Both the position numbers and the translations under genes were made by a program. Of a stretch of 22,923 bases of DNA, positions 7,204-14,065 are shown one piece after another. The stretch covers positions 1 to 22,923 of the forward strand of contig CAYHZT010000009.1 in the NCBI GenBank assembly GCA_964361325.1. The letters run 5' to 3'. The notes below the pieces were generated by a model that worked only from the letters and a program-made list of their open reading frames with translations, made no database searches and was not told where the DNA came from. This DNA comes from 2011-GWA2-47-8b sp964361325 (GTDB lineage Bacteria; Patescibacteriota; Minisyncoccia; UBA6257; WO2-44-18). Positions within the stretch are counted from its first letter, which is position 1; each line of letters starts with the position of its first letter.

Positions 7204-7932
7204 GTAAATACGATTTTCAACGGTAAAATCCACGTAAGCGAAATTTTTAAGCCGTCCATTTGCCGCAATTTCGGTGAGATAAACGAAAATTTTCGCGGAT
7301 GGTTCAAACCGTAAACTGAAAATAAGCTTTTCGCCTTGCGAACCGGTTACTCGAAACTCCTGATCCGGTTCGTTGACTTCAAATTTTTCCGGGCGCAGAG
7401 ACACGGTTTTTAGGCCATCTACTATTTTAATGATGTTTAAAAGAACCTGCTCATTAATGACGGATTTTCCCGCTGCGAGAGAAATGTCGTTCGAGTCCGA
7501 AATTTTTAATATGGATGAGCCTTCGGTGTCGGGAGCCGGTTCCAGCGCGATGCCGGTATCGTCTATCCAATAGCATTTATTGGCGCACCAGATGGCAAAT
7601 CTGATTTTTTCCGCCTTAGTAAGCGTTAAAGTGCCGCCAAAATAGTCCTTTTTTATTTCAATGTCGCCGATTTGGGACGGCCAAGCAAGAAAATTATCGA
7701 AACCCAGAAGCTGGGCAAACCCGTTTTGTAAAATAATGCCGCGCGTTTCCTCTATACTTTGAAGATTAACCAATTCAAATTTATTTATTTTTAATAACGG
7801 CAAATGAAAAACAAGCCATCCGCCCAGTATGAAAATCAGCGAAATAAGGCCCGTGATAAAATAAATTTTTATTCTCAATCGGCGGTGGTGGCGCTGACGT
7901 TGGGCTTTAGAAAAGAAAATTTCCATCACCAT
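7189..7932 (-). CDS. ftsQ: Cell division protein FtsQ/DivIB-like
   Basis: A 247-residue single-pass membrane protein. A basic cytoplasmic N-terminus (KAQRQRHHRRLRIK) and a membrane segment (about 23-43) precede a POTRA-like start (LLKINKFELVNLQSIEETRG). The domain beyond ends in YVDFTVENRIYLKPR, close to the usual FtsQ C-terminal strand. FtsQ links FtsA/FtsK-side divisome proteins to FtsB/FtsL and septal peptidoglycan synthesis. The sequence is divergent, as is normal for FtsQ, so the call relies on topology, the C-terminal motif and the position directly after alr. Its ATG shares one base with the alr stop (TGATG at 7934-7930), so translation is probably coupled. The 3' end overlaps the convergent glycosyltransferase gene by 15 bases. 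Confidence 0.75.
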   Translation of the reverse strand: MVMEIFFSKAQRQRHHRRLRIKIYFITGLISLIFILGGWLVFHLPLLKINKFELVNLQSIEETRGIILQNGFAQLLGFDNFLAWPSQIGDIEIKKDYFGGTLTLTKAEKIRFAIWCANKCYWIDDTGIALEPAPDTEGSSILKISDSNDISLAAGKSVINEQVLLNIIKIVDGLKTVSLRPEKFEVNEPDQEFRVTGSQGEKLIFSLRFEPSAKIFVYLTEIAANGRLKNFAYVDFTVENRIYLKPR

Positions 7933-9053
7933 CAGAAAACCCTCCGTTCAATCAATGGATTAATTCTGGTCAATAATTCGTAATAGCTGGCGCCCAGTTT
8001 TCTGGCAATTTCATAGGCGCTGATTTCATCGCCTTGCTGTCTGCCTATCAGTGTTGCTTTGGAGCCGCGCTCGCATTTTATTCCGGTAACGTTGACAACT
8101 ATTAAATCCATGGAAACTCTTCCCAATATACGGCAGCGTTTTCCGCCGATTAACACCTCTCCGATTCCGGAAAGCGCCCGTGGAATCCCGTGCCAATAGC
8201 CGATTGGCACTATCGCCATTTTGGTGTTTTTGGAAATTCTCTCAACTAAGTCATAGCCGACAAAATCCCCCGGTTTAAGGTTTTTTACCTCGCTGACCAT
8301 CGCTTGCCAGGACAGAACCGGCCGCAGTTTTATTTTAGGAAATTGGACCATTAATTCCGGCGAGGGCCAAAGTCCATAAAGCCCTATTCCTATACGAACG
8401 GCGTTCAGGTGATATTTGGAATTAACAATAGTGCCGCCGGTAGCCGCCGCGTGCTTAATTAAATTTTTAAAATCGGCGCGTTCCAACAGCCGTGTCGCTT
8501 TTTGAAATTCTACGAATTGTCGTTCGGTAAATGTCGGATAATTAATGTCTTTGGCGGAAGCAAAATGCGTGTAAACACCCACTAAACAATTTTCAATTTT
8601 CAATTTTAAATTTTCAATGATTGAAATCACCCGTGGTAATTCAGAAATATAAAATCCCTGGCGGTGCATGCCGGTATCAATTTTAAGGTGAAATTCTGGT
8701 TTAAAACGGGATTGAGACAACTCCACTAACCCATCAAAACTGGAAACAGTGATGGTAATTTTATTTTTTGCCGCGGATTCCAGCAAGGGCTTGAAAGTCG
8801 GCCCAAGAACCAAAATCGGCTTTTTAATCCCCTCTTTGCGGAGTTTTTCGCCCTCAATAACGCTGTCCACGCAAAACCCGTCAACGCCATAATGGTCGGC
8901 CAATTTTGAAAAAGCCACGAGTCCGTGGCCATAAGCATTGGATTTTACCACCGCCCAAAGCCGGGTTTTAGGCGCCAAAATACGGCGGATAGCCGAGATG
9001 TTATACTCAACCGCTTTAGAGTCTATATTTACAGATACCTTGTTTAGGGTCAT
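7932..9053 (-). CDS. alr: Alanine racemase
   Basis: This 373-residue PLP enzyme converts L-Ala to D-Ala for peptidoglycan. The cofactor lysine is Lys37 in AVVKSNAYGHG. LKIDTGMHRQGF and GVYTHFASAKD follow in the TIM barrel. The second half has FVGYDLVERIS, which carries the catalytic tyrosine of the other base, then IVPIGYWHGIPR and GRVSMDLIVVNVTG. Where many family members have GYADGYPR, this one has GYWHGIPR. Length and motifs are complete. This is the only complete gene in the window ending in TGA, and the stop overlaps the ftsQ ATG, which argues that TGA is read as a stop here. A run of heptamer repeats (8587-8614) encodes NLKLKIEN. No ribosome site is seen before ATG 9053. Confidence 0.93.
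   Translation of the reverse strand: MTLNKVSVNIDSKAVEYNISAIRRILAPKTRLWAVVKSNAYGHGLVAFSKLADHYGVDGFCVDSVIEGEKLRKEGIKKPILVLGPTFKPLLESAAKNKITITVSSFDGLVELSQSRFKPEFHLKIDTGMHRQGFYISELPRVISIIENLKLKIENCLVGVYTHFASAKDINYPTFTERQFVEFQKATRLLERADFKNLIKHAAATGGTIVNSKYHLNAVRIGIGLYGLWPSPELMVQFPKIKLRPVLSWQAMVSEVKNLKPGDFVGYDLVERISKNTKMAIVPIGYWHGIPRALSGIGEVLIGGKRCRILGRVSMDLIVVNVTGIKCERGSKATLIGRQQGDEISAYEIARKLGASYYELLTRINPLIERRVF
8587..8614. repeat. Heptamer tandem repeat inside alr
   Basis: Three exact copies of CAATTTT (plus strand) are followed by AAATTTT. A seven-base unit is not a multiple of three, so gain or loss of one copy would shift the alr frame. Confidence 0.7.
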
Positions 9054-9133
9054 AATAGCGATAAGTTCTTTTACAGATTAACCGAATTATCAACGGTTGA
9101 AAAGAGGCCCAGGCGGCTGAAAGGAGGCAATTC

Positions 9134-9643
9134 ATGAATCTACTAAAACGATTTAATTCCTATCATCCGGCCATAAAAGCGATTTTTTTAATGATTCCCG
9201 TCACGCTGACGATTTTCTTGTATAAATTCCTTACGCCGCAATCGGTGGAAGATTCCGCTTTGTTAAGGGAATATTTCTTGAATGAATTAAAGAACGGTCA
9301 TATTTTTAATTTGATAGTGTTTGCTCCGATTATAGAAGAGCTTACCTACCGGGGGCCGGCCTATCTTGTTTTGCTGATTACGATTTTTACGGTAGCGAAA
9401 TTCCCGGACAAAAAGCATTTAAAGATTACAGGAGATATTTTATATTGGCTGGCGTTACTTGGTTTCAATTATTTTTGGGCCGCGGGTCACCAGTATATGA
9501 TTACGATATTTGCTTACGGATTGCTTATGGGTTGGTTGATGCAAAAAACGAAGTCTATACTTTATCCGATACTTTTTCACATCGTTAATAATACCTGTTC
9601 AATATTGGCGATATATTTCAGCTTCAGCGTTATTTACAAATAA
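9134..9643 (+). CDS. CPBP-family intramembrane protease homologue
   Basis: This 169-residue, mostly hydrophobic protein carries the motifs of the CPBP/Abi (CAAX-protease-like) family: EELTYR (Glu68, Glu69, Arg73), FWAAGH (His119) and HIVNN (His149, Asn152-153), each in or next to a membrane helix. The glutamates and histidines form the active site of these glutamyl intramembrane proteases, the best known being Rce1. Bacterial members include bacteriocin-immunity and maturation proteins, and the substrate here is unknown. AAGGAGG at 9121-9127, six bases before ATG, fixes the start. The gene stands alone on the plus strand between leftward alr and serS and ends at a bidirectional terminator. 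Confidence 0.82.
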   Translation: MNLLKRFNSYHPAIKAIFLMIPVTLTIFLYKFLTPQSVEDSALLREYFLNELKNGHIFNLIVFAPIIEELTYRGPAYLVLLITIFTVAKFPDKKHLKITGDILYWLALLGFNYFWAAGHQYMITIFAYGLLMGWLMQKTKSILYPILFHIVNNTCSILAIYFSFSVIYK

Positions 9644-9644
9644 T

Positions 9645-9680
9645 AAAAATCTCCCCGGGCGGTGCCGAGGAGATTTTCTT
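9645..9680. terminator. Bidirectional terminator between convergent CPBP gene and serS
   Basis: Stem AAAATCTCC/GGAGATTTT (9646-9654 with 9669-9677) has an inner CGG/CCG extension. It has an A run on the left and a T run on the right, so it can stop transcription from both sides. Confidence 0.75.
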
Positions 9681-9691
9681 ATCCCATATAT

Positions 9692-10993
9692 TTAAGACCG
9701 AATAATTTCTTTCAGTCCGACGTATTTTTGAAGCGCTTTAGGTACTTTAACGGTGCCTTTTTTTGTTTGATAATTTTCGATAATCGCGATTAAAATCCGG
9801 CCGATGGCAAAAGCCGTTCCGTTGAGCATATGTACGAATTTTCCCTCCGGCTTATATTTAACGTTCAGGCGGCGCGCTTGGTAATCGGTGGTATTGGAAG
9901 TTGAGTGGGTTTCCCGGTATTGCCCCTTTTCTTGGCCTGAGTCTGTCGAAGGCTGCCCCGGCAACCAGACTTCAATATCGTATTTGGCGGCAGCCGGATC
10001 TCCCAGATCGCCGGCCGCGATATTTAAGACCCGGTACGGCAATTCCAGCGCCTGCATCAATTTTTCTTCTATTGCCAGCAATAATTTATGTTCGTCGTCC
10101 GAGGTTTCCGGAGCGCAAGTTATAAACATCTCTAATTTATCAAATTGATGGACGCGTAAGATGCCCTTAGTGTCTTTTCCATAGGAACCGGCTTCGCGCC
10201 GGAAGCAGGTTGAGAAGCTGATGTGTCTGTGCGGCAAAACGGCTTTGTTAAAACTTTCATTCATATGCATCGGTCCGATAGACTGCTCGGAAGTTCCGAC
10301 CAGATATAATTTATCTTTTTCTATAAAGTATATTTCTTCTCCTCCCCGTTCCACGTAGCCCATTGCCTCCATTGATTCTGGTTTAATGAGAACCGGCGGG
10401 ATGACAGGAATAAAAGGTTTTGGGACGATGGATAACTTATTTTCCTTGATGATTTTTTGAATATTCTTTTCATTAGTGACAAAATTCAGTACCAATTGAA
10501 TCAGAGCGAATTCCAGCAGAGGCGCTTCGTGTTTAAGGTAGCCGAAACGGCTGCCGGAAACTTTAGCCGCTCTTTCGGTATCGATTAAATCCAGTTTTTG
10601 GCCGAGTTGAATGTAATCCAGCGGTGGAAAATCAAAAACCGGCTTTTTTCCAACCTCGCGCAAAGTTTTATTGGACTTTTCATCGCCTTCCGGAACATCG
10701 GGCAGAGGCAGGTTTGGCAGCGCTTTCAGCGCGGATAACCGCTTGCTTTCCATTTCCGGCAATTCAAACTCAACGCCCTTCAATTTTTCTTTAACTAATT
10801 TGGCTTCCTCTACTTTGCGTTCCTTGCTTAACTGATTTAATTTAGCGCGTAATTCATCAACGTTTTTGGTGCGTTCCCGCCATACTTTGTCTAATTCCAA
10901 AAATTTATCCACCAACGCCGGATCGGCGTTTTTCTTACTAATGCCATCTTTAACTTTTGCGGGTTCGCGGCGTATTAGTTCTACATCCAGCAT
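9692..10993 (-). CDS. serS: Seryl-tRNA synthetase
   Basis: A class II synthetase of 433 residues charging tRNA-Ser. Residues 1-110 form the coiled-coil tRNA-binding arm (VDELRAKLNQLSKERK). The catalytic domain has YLVGTSEQSIGPMHMNE, motif 2 around FRREAGSYGKDTKG, and motif 3 in NGTAFAIGRILIAIIENYQ. Residues 348-358 are an 11-residue insertion between WLPGQ and YRETHS, two blocks that are normally almost adjacent. At DNA level the insertion is flanked by a duplicated GGGGCA and contains a REP-like motif (see the repeat entry). STSNTTDYQARR replaces the more common SSCSNFEDFQARR. A -10 box lies 9 bases before the ATG, and lysS ends 20 bases upstream, so serS may be read both with lysS and from its own promoter. 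Confidence 0.95.
   Translation of the reverse strand: MLDVELIRREPAKVKDGISKKNADPALVDKFLELDKVWRERTKNVDELRAKLNQLSKERKVEEAKLVKEKLKGVEFELPEMESKRLSALKALPNLPLPDVPEGDEKSNKTLREVGKKPVFDFPPLDYIQLGQKLDLIDTERAAKVSGSRFGYLKHEAPLLEFALIQLVLNFVTNEKNIQKIIKENKLSIVPKPFIPVIPPVLIKPESMEAMGYVERGGEEIYFIEKDKLYLVGTSEQSIGPMHMNESFNKAVLPHRHISFSTCFRREAGSYGKDTKGILRVHQFDKLEMFITCAPETSDDEHKLLLAIEEKLMQALELPYRVLNIAAGDLGDPAAAKYDIEVWLPGQPSTDSGQEKGQYRETHSTSNTTDYQARRLNVKYKPEGKFVHMLNGTAFAIGRILIAIIENYQTKKGTVKVPKALQKYVGLKEIIRS
9921..9959. repeat. REP-like insertion in serS with 6-bp direct repeats
   Basis: TGCCCC occurs at 9921-9926 and 9954-9959 on the plus strand, 33 bases apart. Between them is CCTGAGTCTGTCGAAGG (9936-9952), which resembles the CCTGAG-N-TGTCGAAGG repeat I recall as dispersed in many bacterial genomes. 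The insert is exactly 33 bp and keeps the serS frame. Confidence 0.65.
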
Positions 10994-11002
10994 AGTTATT
11001 TT

Positions 11003-11008
11003 ATTATA
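11003..11008 (-). promoter_or_regulatory. -10 box for serS
   Basis: Minus-strand TATAAT in the 20-bp gap between lysS and serS, ending 9 bases before the serS ATG. There is no ribosome site, which suggests a leaderless transcript. No clear -35 was found. Confidence 0.4.
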
Positions 11009-11013
11009 TACGA

Positions 11014-12354
11014 TTATTCTTTCGGGCGCAGGGTCGGGAAAGCGATAATTTCTTTTACGCTATGGCTTTTAGCGACAAGCGCTGCGAGGCGATCGATACC
11101 CAAACCCAAACCGGCGGACGGCGGCATGCCGTACTCCAACGCTTCCAAAAAATCTTCATCCAAGCGGGACGCTTCGGGATTTCCGGCCCGATGTTCTTTT
11201 TCCTGGCGTTCCATCTGGACCCGTTGAGTGATAGGATCGTTAAGCTCGGAAAATCCCTTTACAATTTCCACGCCGCCAACAATGACCTGAAAACTTTCGG
11301 TAAGAGTTGAGTCGCCTTCCTTAAGTTTGGCGAGCGCCATAATGCTTTCGGGATAATCAATGACGAAGGTAGGCTCAACAATTTTAGGCCGCACTTCTTT
11401 TTTATATATTTCCTCCAATTCTCGTGGACTGGCGGTTTTCCAATCCCGGCCGGCAGTCTTTTTAAAAATTTCGGCAAAAGTTATCTTTTTCCATTTGCCA
11501 GGAACGAATTTTTTGAGAAGCTTTTCGGTAAACTTCATCAATCCCTCATAGTCCTGGTAAGCCCAATATAATTCCAAAGCGGTAAATTCCGGATTGTGAT
11601 CGCGATCAATCCCCTCGTTGCGGAAGTTGCGTCCGATTTCAAAGATTTTTTCAAATCCGCCCACCAGAAGGCGTTTTAAATAAAGTTCCGGAGCAACTCG
11701 TAAATAAAAATCCACGTCTAAGGCATTGTGATGAGTGACAAACGGACGGGCATTGGCGCCGCCCGGAATCGGCTGCAGAATCGGCGTCTCCACTTCCAGA
11801 AAACCTTCCTTTGTCAGGAAATTTCTGATGTACTCTGTGATTTTGGACCGGCCAACCAGTTGTTCTTTAACTTCGGCATTTAAAATCAAATCCAGATAAC
11901 GTTTGCGAAACCTTTCCTCTACGTCTTTCAAGCCGTGCCAGACCGACGGAAGCGGACGCAAACTCTTCACTATAATGCGGGCGTTTTTTGCCTCAATACT
12001 TTTTTCACCCCGCTGGGTTTTAAAAAGCGGCCCGGAAATTTCTAAAAAATCGCCGATATCCAAGCCGTTTTTCAAAACGTTAAAATCGGCCAGAGTATCC
12101 TTTTTTAAAACAACCTGGATTTTAGCGCCGCTGCCGTCCCTTACATCGGCAAAACCGACTCCGCCCTGGATACGCAATCCCATAACCCGTCCGGCAATGG
12201 AAATTCCCTTTTTTTGTTTAGCCAGAGCAACGAATGATTCAAGCGCTTCGGCTATCTGATGCGTTCTTTTAGTTTTGGAGGGATAAACATTACGCCCCAG
12301 CTTTTCCAGGCCCTCTTTCTTTTTTAGCCGTTCTTTGATTATGTCCTCAATCAT
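11014..12354 (-). CDS. lysS: Lysyl-tRNA synthetase (class II)
   Basis: A class II synthetase of 446 residues charging tRNA-Lys. The N-terminal OB-fold anticodon domain (about 45-140) includes ISIAGRVMGLRIQGGVGFADVRDGS as a recognisable strand set. The catalytic core has RFRKRYLDLI, motif 1 region FLTKEGFLEVETPILQPIPGGANARPF, motif 2 with FEIGRNFRNEGIDRDHNPEF, and motif 3 PSAGLGLGIDRLAAL. The protein is shorter than the roughly 500-residue E. coli enzymes, mainly by a short segment between motifs 2 and 3 and a short N-terminus. The start ATG shares one base with the greA stop (TAATG), so lysS is translationally coupled to greA and probably relies on the greA promoter. Confidence 0.95.
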   Translation of the reverse strand: MIEDIIKERLKKKEGLEKLGRNVYPSKTKRTHQIAEALESFVALAKQKKGISIAGRVMGLRIQGGVGFADVRDGSGAKIQVVLKKDTLADFNVLKNGLDIGDFLEISGPLFKTQRGEKSIEAKNARIIVKSLRPLPSVWHGLKDVEERFRKRYLDLILNAEVKEQLVGRSKITEYIRNFLTKEGFLEVETPILQPIPGGANARPFVTHHNALDVDFYLRVAPELYLKRLLVGGFEKIFEIGRNFRNEGIDRDHNPEFTALELYWAYQDYEGLMKFTEKLLKKFVPGKWKKITFAEIFKKTAGRDWKTASPRELEEIYKKEVRPKIVEPTFVIDYPESIMALAKLKEGDSTLTESFQVIVGGVEIVKGFSELNDPITQRVQMERQEKEHRAGNPEASRLDEDFLEALEYGMPPSAGLGLGIDRLAALVAKSHSVKEIIAFPTLRPKE

Positions 12355-12806
12355 TATTTGAAGGAGAGGATTTTGTAGCTCATTTCACCTGAGGGAGTTT
12401 TAACTTTGACTATCTCCCCGGCTTTTTTTTCCAAAAATGCTTTGCCAAGCGGAGATTCGTTGGAGATTTTGCCGGCGGACGGATCGGCCTCATTGGGGCC
12501 AACGATGCTAAAGATCATTTTTTTCCCGTCTTTTTCCACTTCAACTGAAGAGCCAATTTGGACTTTGCTACTGGCGGCGTGTTTTATAACGACGGCGTTT
12601 TTGACTATATCTTCCAACTCGACGATACGGGTTTCGATTTGGTTTTGCTCCTCGCGCGCTTCCATATATTCGGCATTTTCCGAAAGATCGCCCAACTCTT
12701 TGGCGCGTTTCAGGCGCTCGGCGACCCCGGCGCGTTTGGCGGTTTTTAATTCAATCAGCTCTTTTTTTAAATCTTCAAGCCGCTCGGGTGTTAAGTGGTA
12801 ATCCAT
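12354..12806 (-). CDS. greA: Transcription elongation factor GreA
   Basis: This 150-residue protein rescues backtracked RNA polymerase by stimulating transcript cleavage. Residues 1-75 form the coiled-coil that enters the secondary channel, with the loop GDLSENAEYMEAREEQ carrying the acidic tip residues. Residues 80-150 form the FKBP-like domain, with KISNESPLGKAFLEKKAGEIV. Length is typical (about 158 in E. coli). The promoter lies right next to the start, with -10 8 bases before ATG and no ribosome site, suggesting a leaderless mRNA. It is the first gene of the greA-lysS pair. Confidence 0.95.
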   Translation of the reverse strand: MDYHLTPERLEDLKKELIELKTAKRAGVAERLKRAKELGDLSENAEYMEAREEQNQIETRIVELEDIVKNAVVIKHAASSKVQIGSSVEVEKDGKKMIFSIVGPNEADPSAGKISNESPLGKAFLEKKAGEIVKVKTPSGEMSYKILSFK

Positions 12807-12814
12807 AGGTAGGT

Positions 12815-12844
12815 ATTATAGTATAATTTTTTAAATTTTGTAAA
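12815..12844 (-). promoter_or_regulatory. Sigma-70-type promoter for greA-lysS
   Basis: Minus strand: -35 TTTACA (12844-12839), 18-base spacer, -10 TATAAT (12820-12815), then 8 bases to the ATG. The -35 lies inside the last codons of the upstream glycosyltransferase gene. Confidence 0.6.
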
Positions 12845-13559
12845 CCTTTCTTTTAATCCACCAGCGGACTTTAATGGCTTCCCAAAGAACTTGAAAATAA
12901 GATTTGAGGCTTACATGCGATCGCCGGTCATTAACCCAGTAGATTGGCATCTCTTTTATTTTGTATCCCAACATTTTGGCGAGTGTCAAGATTTCCACGT
13001 CAAAACCCCAGCGGTTTATTTTCCCGAGCGAAAAAATTCTTCTGGCCGCTTCTTCGGAGAAACACTTGAAACCGCATTGCGTGTCCCAAATGCCGCGCAG
13101 AAGCAAAAACTGAATAAAAAGATTTCCAAGCTTTCCCGCGAGCTGTTTAATTATTGATTGCGGCGGATTAAGTTTGGCGCCTTTAACGGCCCGCGAGCCG
13201 ATTACAATTTCATAACCCTCATTAAGATACGGCAGCATTTTATTGAACTCTACGATAGAGGTTGAGTTATCGGCGTCCATAAAAACTCGCCAGTTGCCCC
13301 GGGCGGCCAGCATTCCTTGGCGCACTGCCGCTCCCTTTCCCTGATTTTGGGGAAGGTTAATTAATTTTAATTCATTTATAAGCGGCTTGAAACGCTCGAT
13401 TATTTCAGCGGTGGCGTCTTTGGAACCGTCATTAACCACGATTATTTCATAAGAATATTCCTGCTCGGAGAGATGTTTGTCTATATCAATTAAGCACAGC
13501 GGCAGGCGGTTGGCCTCATTGTAAGCGGGAACAATAACAGAGAGATACGGCTTTGCCAT
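12831..13559 (-). CDS. GT2 glycosyltransferase (dolichyl/polyprenyl-phosphate sugar synthase-like)
   Basis: A 242-residue GT-A fold enzyme. LSVIVPAYNEANRL (6-19) and IIVVNDGSKDAT mark the nucleotide-sugar site. NQGKGAAVRQGM and the metal-binding FMDADNS (DxD) follow, then VIGSRAVKGAK, DTQCGFKCFSEEAA and the basic C-terminal segment WEAIKVRWWIKRK. This pattern is that of ALG5/DPM1-type enzymes, which move a sugar from UDP- or GDP-sugar onto a polyprenyl phosphate at the inner membrane face. There are no long membrane helices. Its lipid-sugar product is the kind of donor used by GT-C transferases such as the one at 5314; a link between the two is inference. The start ATG 13559 is 22 bases after an extended -10, and the 3' end contains the greA -35. 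Confidence 0.88.
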   Translation of the reverse strand: MAKPYLSVIVPAYNEANRLPLCLIDIDKHLSEQEYSYEIIVVNDGSKDATAEIIERFKPLINELKLINLPQNQGKGAAVRQGMLAARGNWRVFMDADNSTSIVEFNKMLPYLNEGYEIVIGSRAVKGAKLNPPQSIIKQLAGKLGNLFIQFLLLRGIWDTQCGFKCFSEEAARRIFSLGKINRWGFDVEILTLAKMLGYKIKEMPIYWVNDRRSHVSLKSYFQVLWEAIKVRWWIKRKVYKI

Positions 13560-13581
13560 TTAGGGTTTTGAATACTTCCAT

Positions 13582-13590
13582 ATTATATCA
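13582..13590 (-). promoter_or_regulatory. Extended -10 promoter for the GT2 glycosyltransferase
   Basis: Minus-strand TGATATAAT, a perfect extended -10, ends 22 bases before ATG 13559. It immediately follows the T run of the terminator of the 49-codon gene. Confidence 0.55.
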
Positions 13591-13591
13591 C

Positions 13592-13622
13592 AAATAAAAT
13601 ACCCCCGATGTGCATCGGGGGT
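13592..13622 (-). terminator. Rho-independent terminator of the 49-codon gene
   Basis: Stem ACCCCCGATG/CATCGGGGGT (13601-13610 with 13613-13622) is followed on the minus strand by ATTTTATTTG. The core stem is the same as that of the terminator at 4617. Confidence 0.8.
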
Positions 13623-13647
13623 AGGAGGATTGCGAGTCCTCGCGAGA

Positions 13648-13797
13648 TTACTTCTTGAAGAGCTTCAGCTCCACTTCGAGCTGTCGCCCTCCGCGCCTGT
13701 ACTTCCTCGTTCCCAGGACGTCCTGGTTTAGGCGCAGCTTTTGGGCCATTCCGAACAGCTTGCGCGAGAGGACCTGCTTCGTGGTACCTTGCGACAT
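13648..13797 (-). CDS. Small basic protein, 49 aa, unknown function, predicted highly expressed
   Basis: I do not recognise the family. The gene begins at ATG 13797 after a near-perfect AAGGAGGT, ends with TAA at 13650-13648 and encodes 49 residues. It starts MSQGTTKQVLSRKLFGMAQK, has a middle LGTRKYRRGGRQ and ends EVELKLFKK. It has 13 Lys/Arg and 3 acidic residues, no cysteines and no membrane segment, so a nucleic-acid or ribosome-associated role is plausible but unproven. Codons are strongly biased to GTC, CTC, CGC, CTG and AAG, unlike the AT-rich codons of its neighbours. The gene has its own perfect-consensus promoter and its own terminator, which together point to strong expression of a monocistronic mRNA. 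A longer open frame on the same strand (13960-13583) is a shadow of this region. Confidence 0.75.
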   Translation of the reverse strand: MSQGTTKQVLSRKLFGMAQKLRLNQDVLGTRKYRRGGRQLEVELKLFKK

Positions 13798-13823
13798 AAA
13801 ACCTCCTTAATGTTCTGCTTCTA

Positions 13824-13852
13824 ATTATACACCTATTTCCGATATTTGTCAA
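13824..13852 (-). promoter_or_regulatory. Perfect consensus sigma-70 promoter for the 49-aa gene
   Basis: Minus strand: TTGACA (13852-13847), exactly 17 bases, TATAAT (13829-13824). The transcript would start around 13817 and carry a leader of roughly 20 bases with a strong AAGGAGGT. This is the best promoter in the window. Confidence 0.88.
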
Positions 13853-13878
13853 CCCAACAAACTCATTCATCCTGCAAT

Positions 13879-14040
13879 AAGAGTTCATAAAGTCTCCCCG
13901 GGAACCGGAGTCGGCTCGCTCCGGCGGCGAGCCGCTCCTAGAGACTCGCCGATTTGCCAATAGTTAAGAGTTGATTATAACTATTGGCCCAAGCTAAATC
14001 GGCTCCGTCACTTTCCCTACGGGAGACTTTACGAACTCTC
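13879..14040 (-). other. Long-stem multibranched element A (candidate structured RNA)
   Basis: The ends 13879-13898 and 14021-14040 pair over 20 bp. In minus-strand RNA every position pairs, two as G-U, while in plus-strand RNA those two are A-C. Inside are a bulged 12-bp hairpin (CGGCTCGC/GCGAGCCG, 13912-13919 with 13927-13934, extended by GGAG/CTCC) and a stacked hairpin (GCCGATTT/AAATCGGC, 13948-13955 with 13996-14003, enclosing GCCAATAGTTA/TAACTATTGGC, 13956-13966 with 13978-13988). The result is a branched fold of 162 nt. No RNA class I know matches: there is no tmRNA, RNase P or SRP signature. It could also be a mobile palindromic repeat. It lies 27 bases upstream of the -35 of the 49-aa gene. 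Confidence 0.55.
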
Positions 14041-14065
14041 TACAATACTAGGTTTTTCTTGAAAC

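Noticed and set aside
13583..13960. 125-codon minus-strand open frame
   Set aside because: It runs through a consensus promoter, a terminator hairpin and the start of element A, and overlaps the better supported 49-codon gene in another frame.
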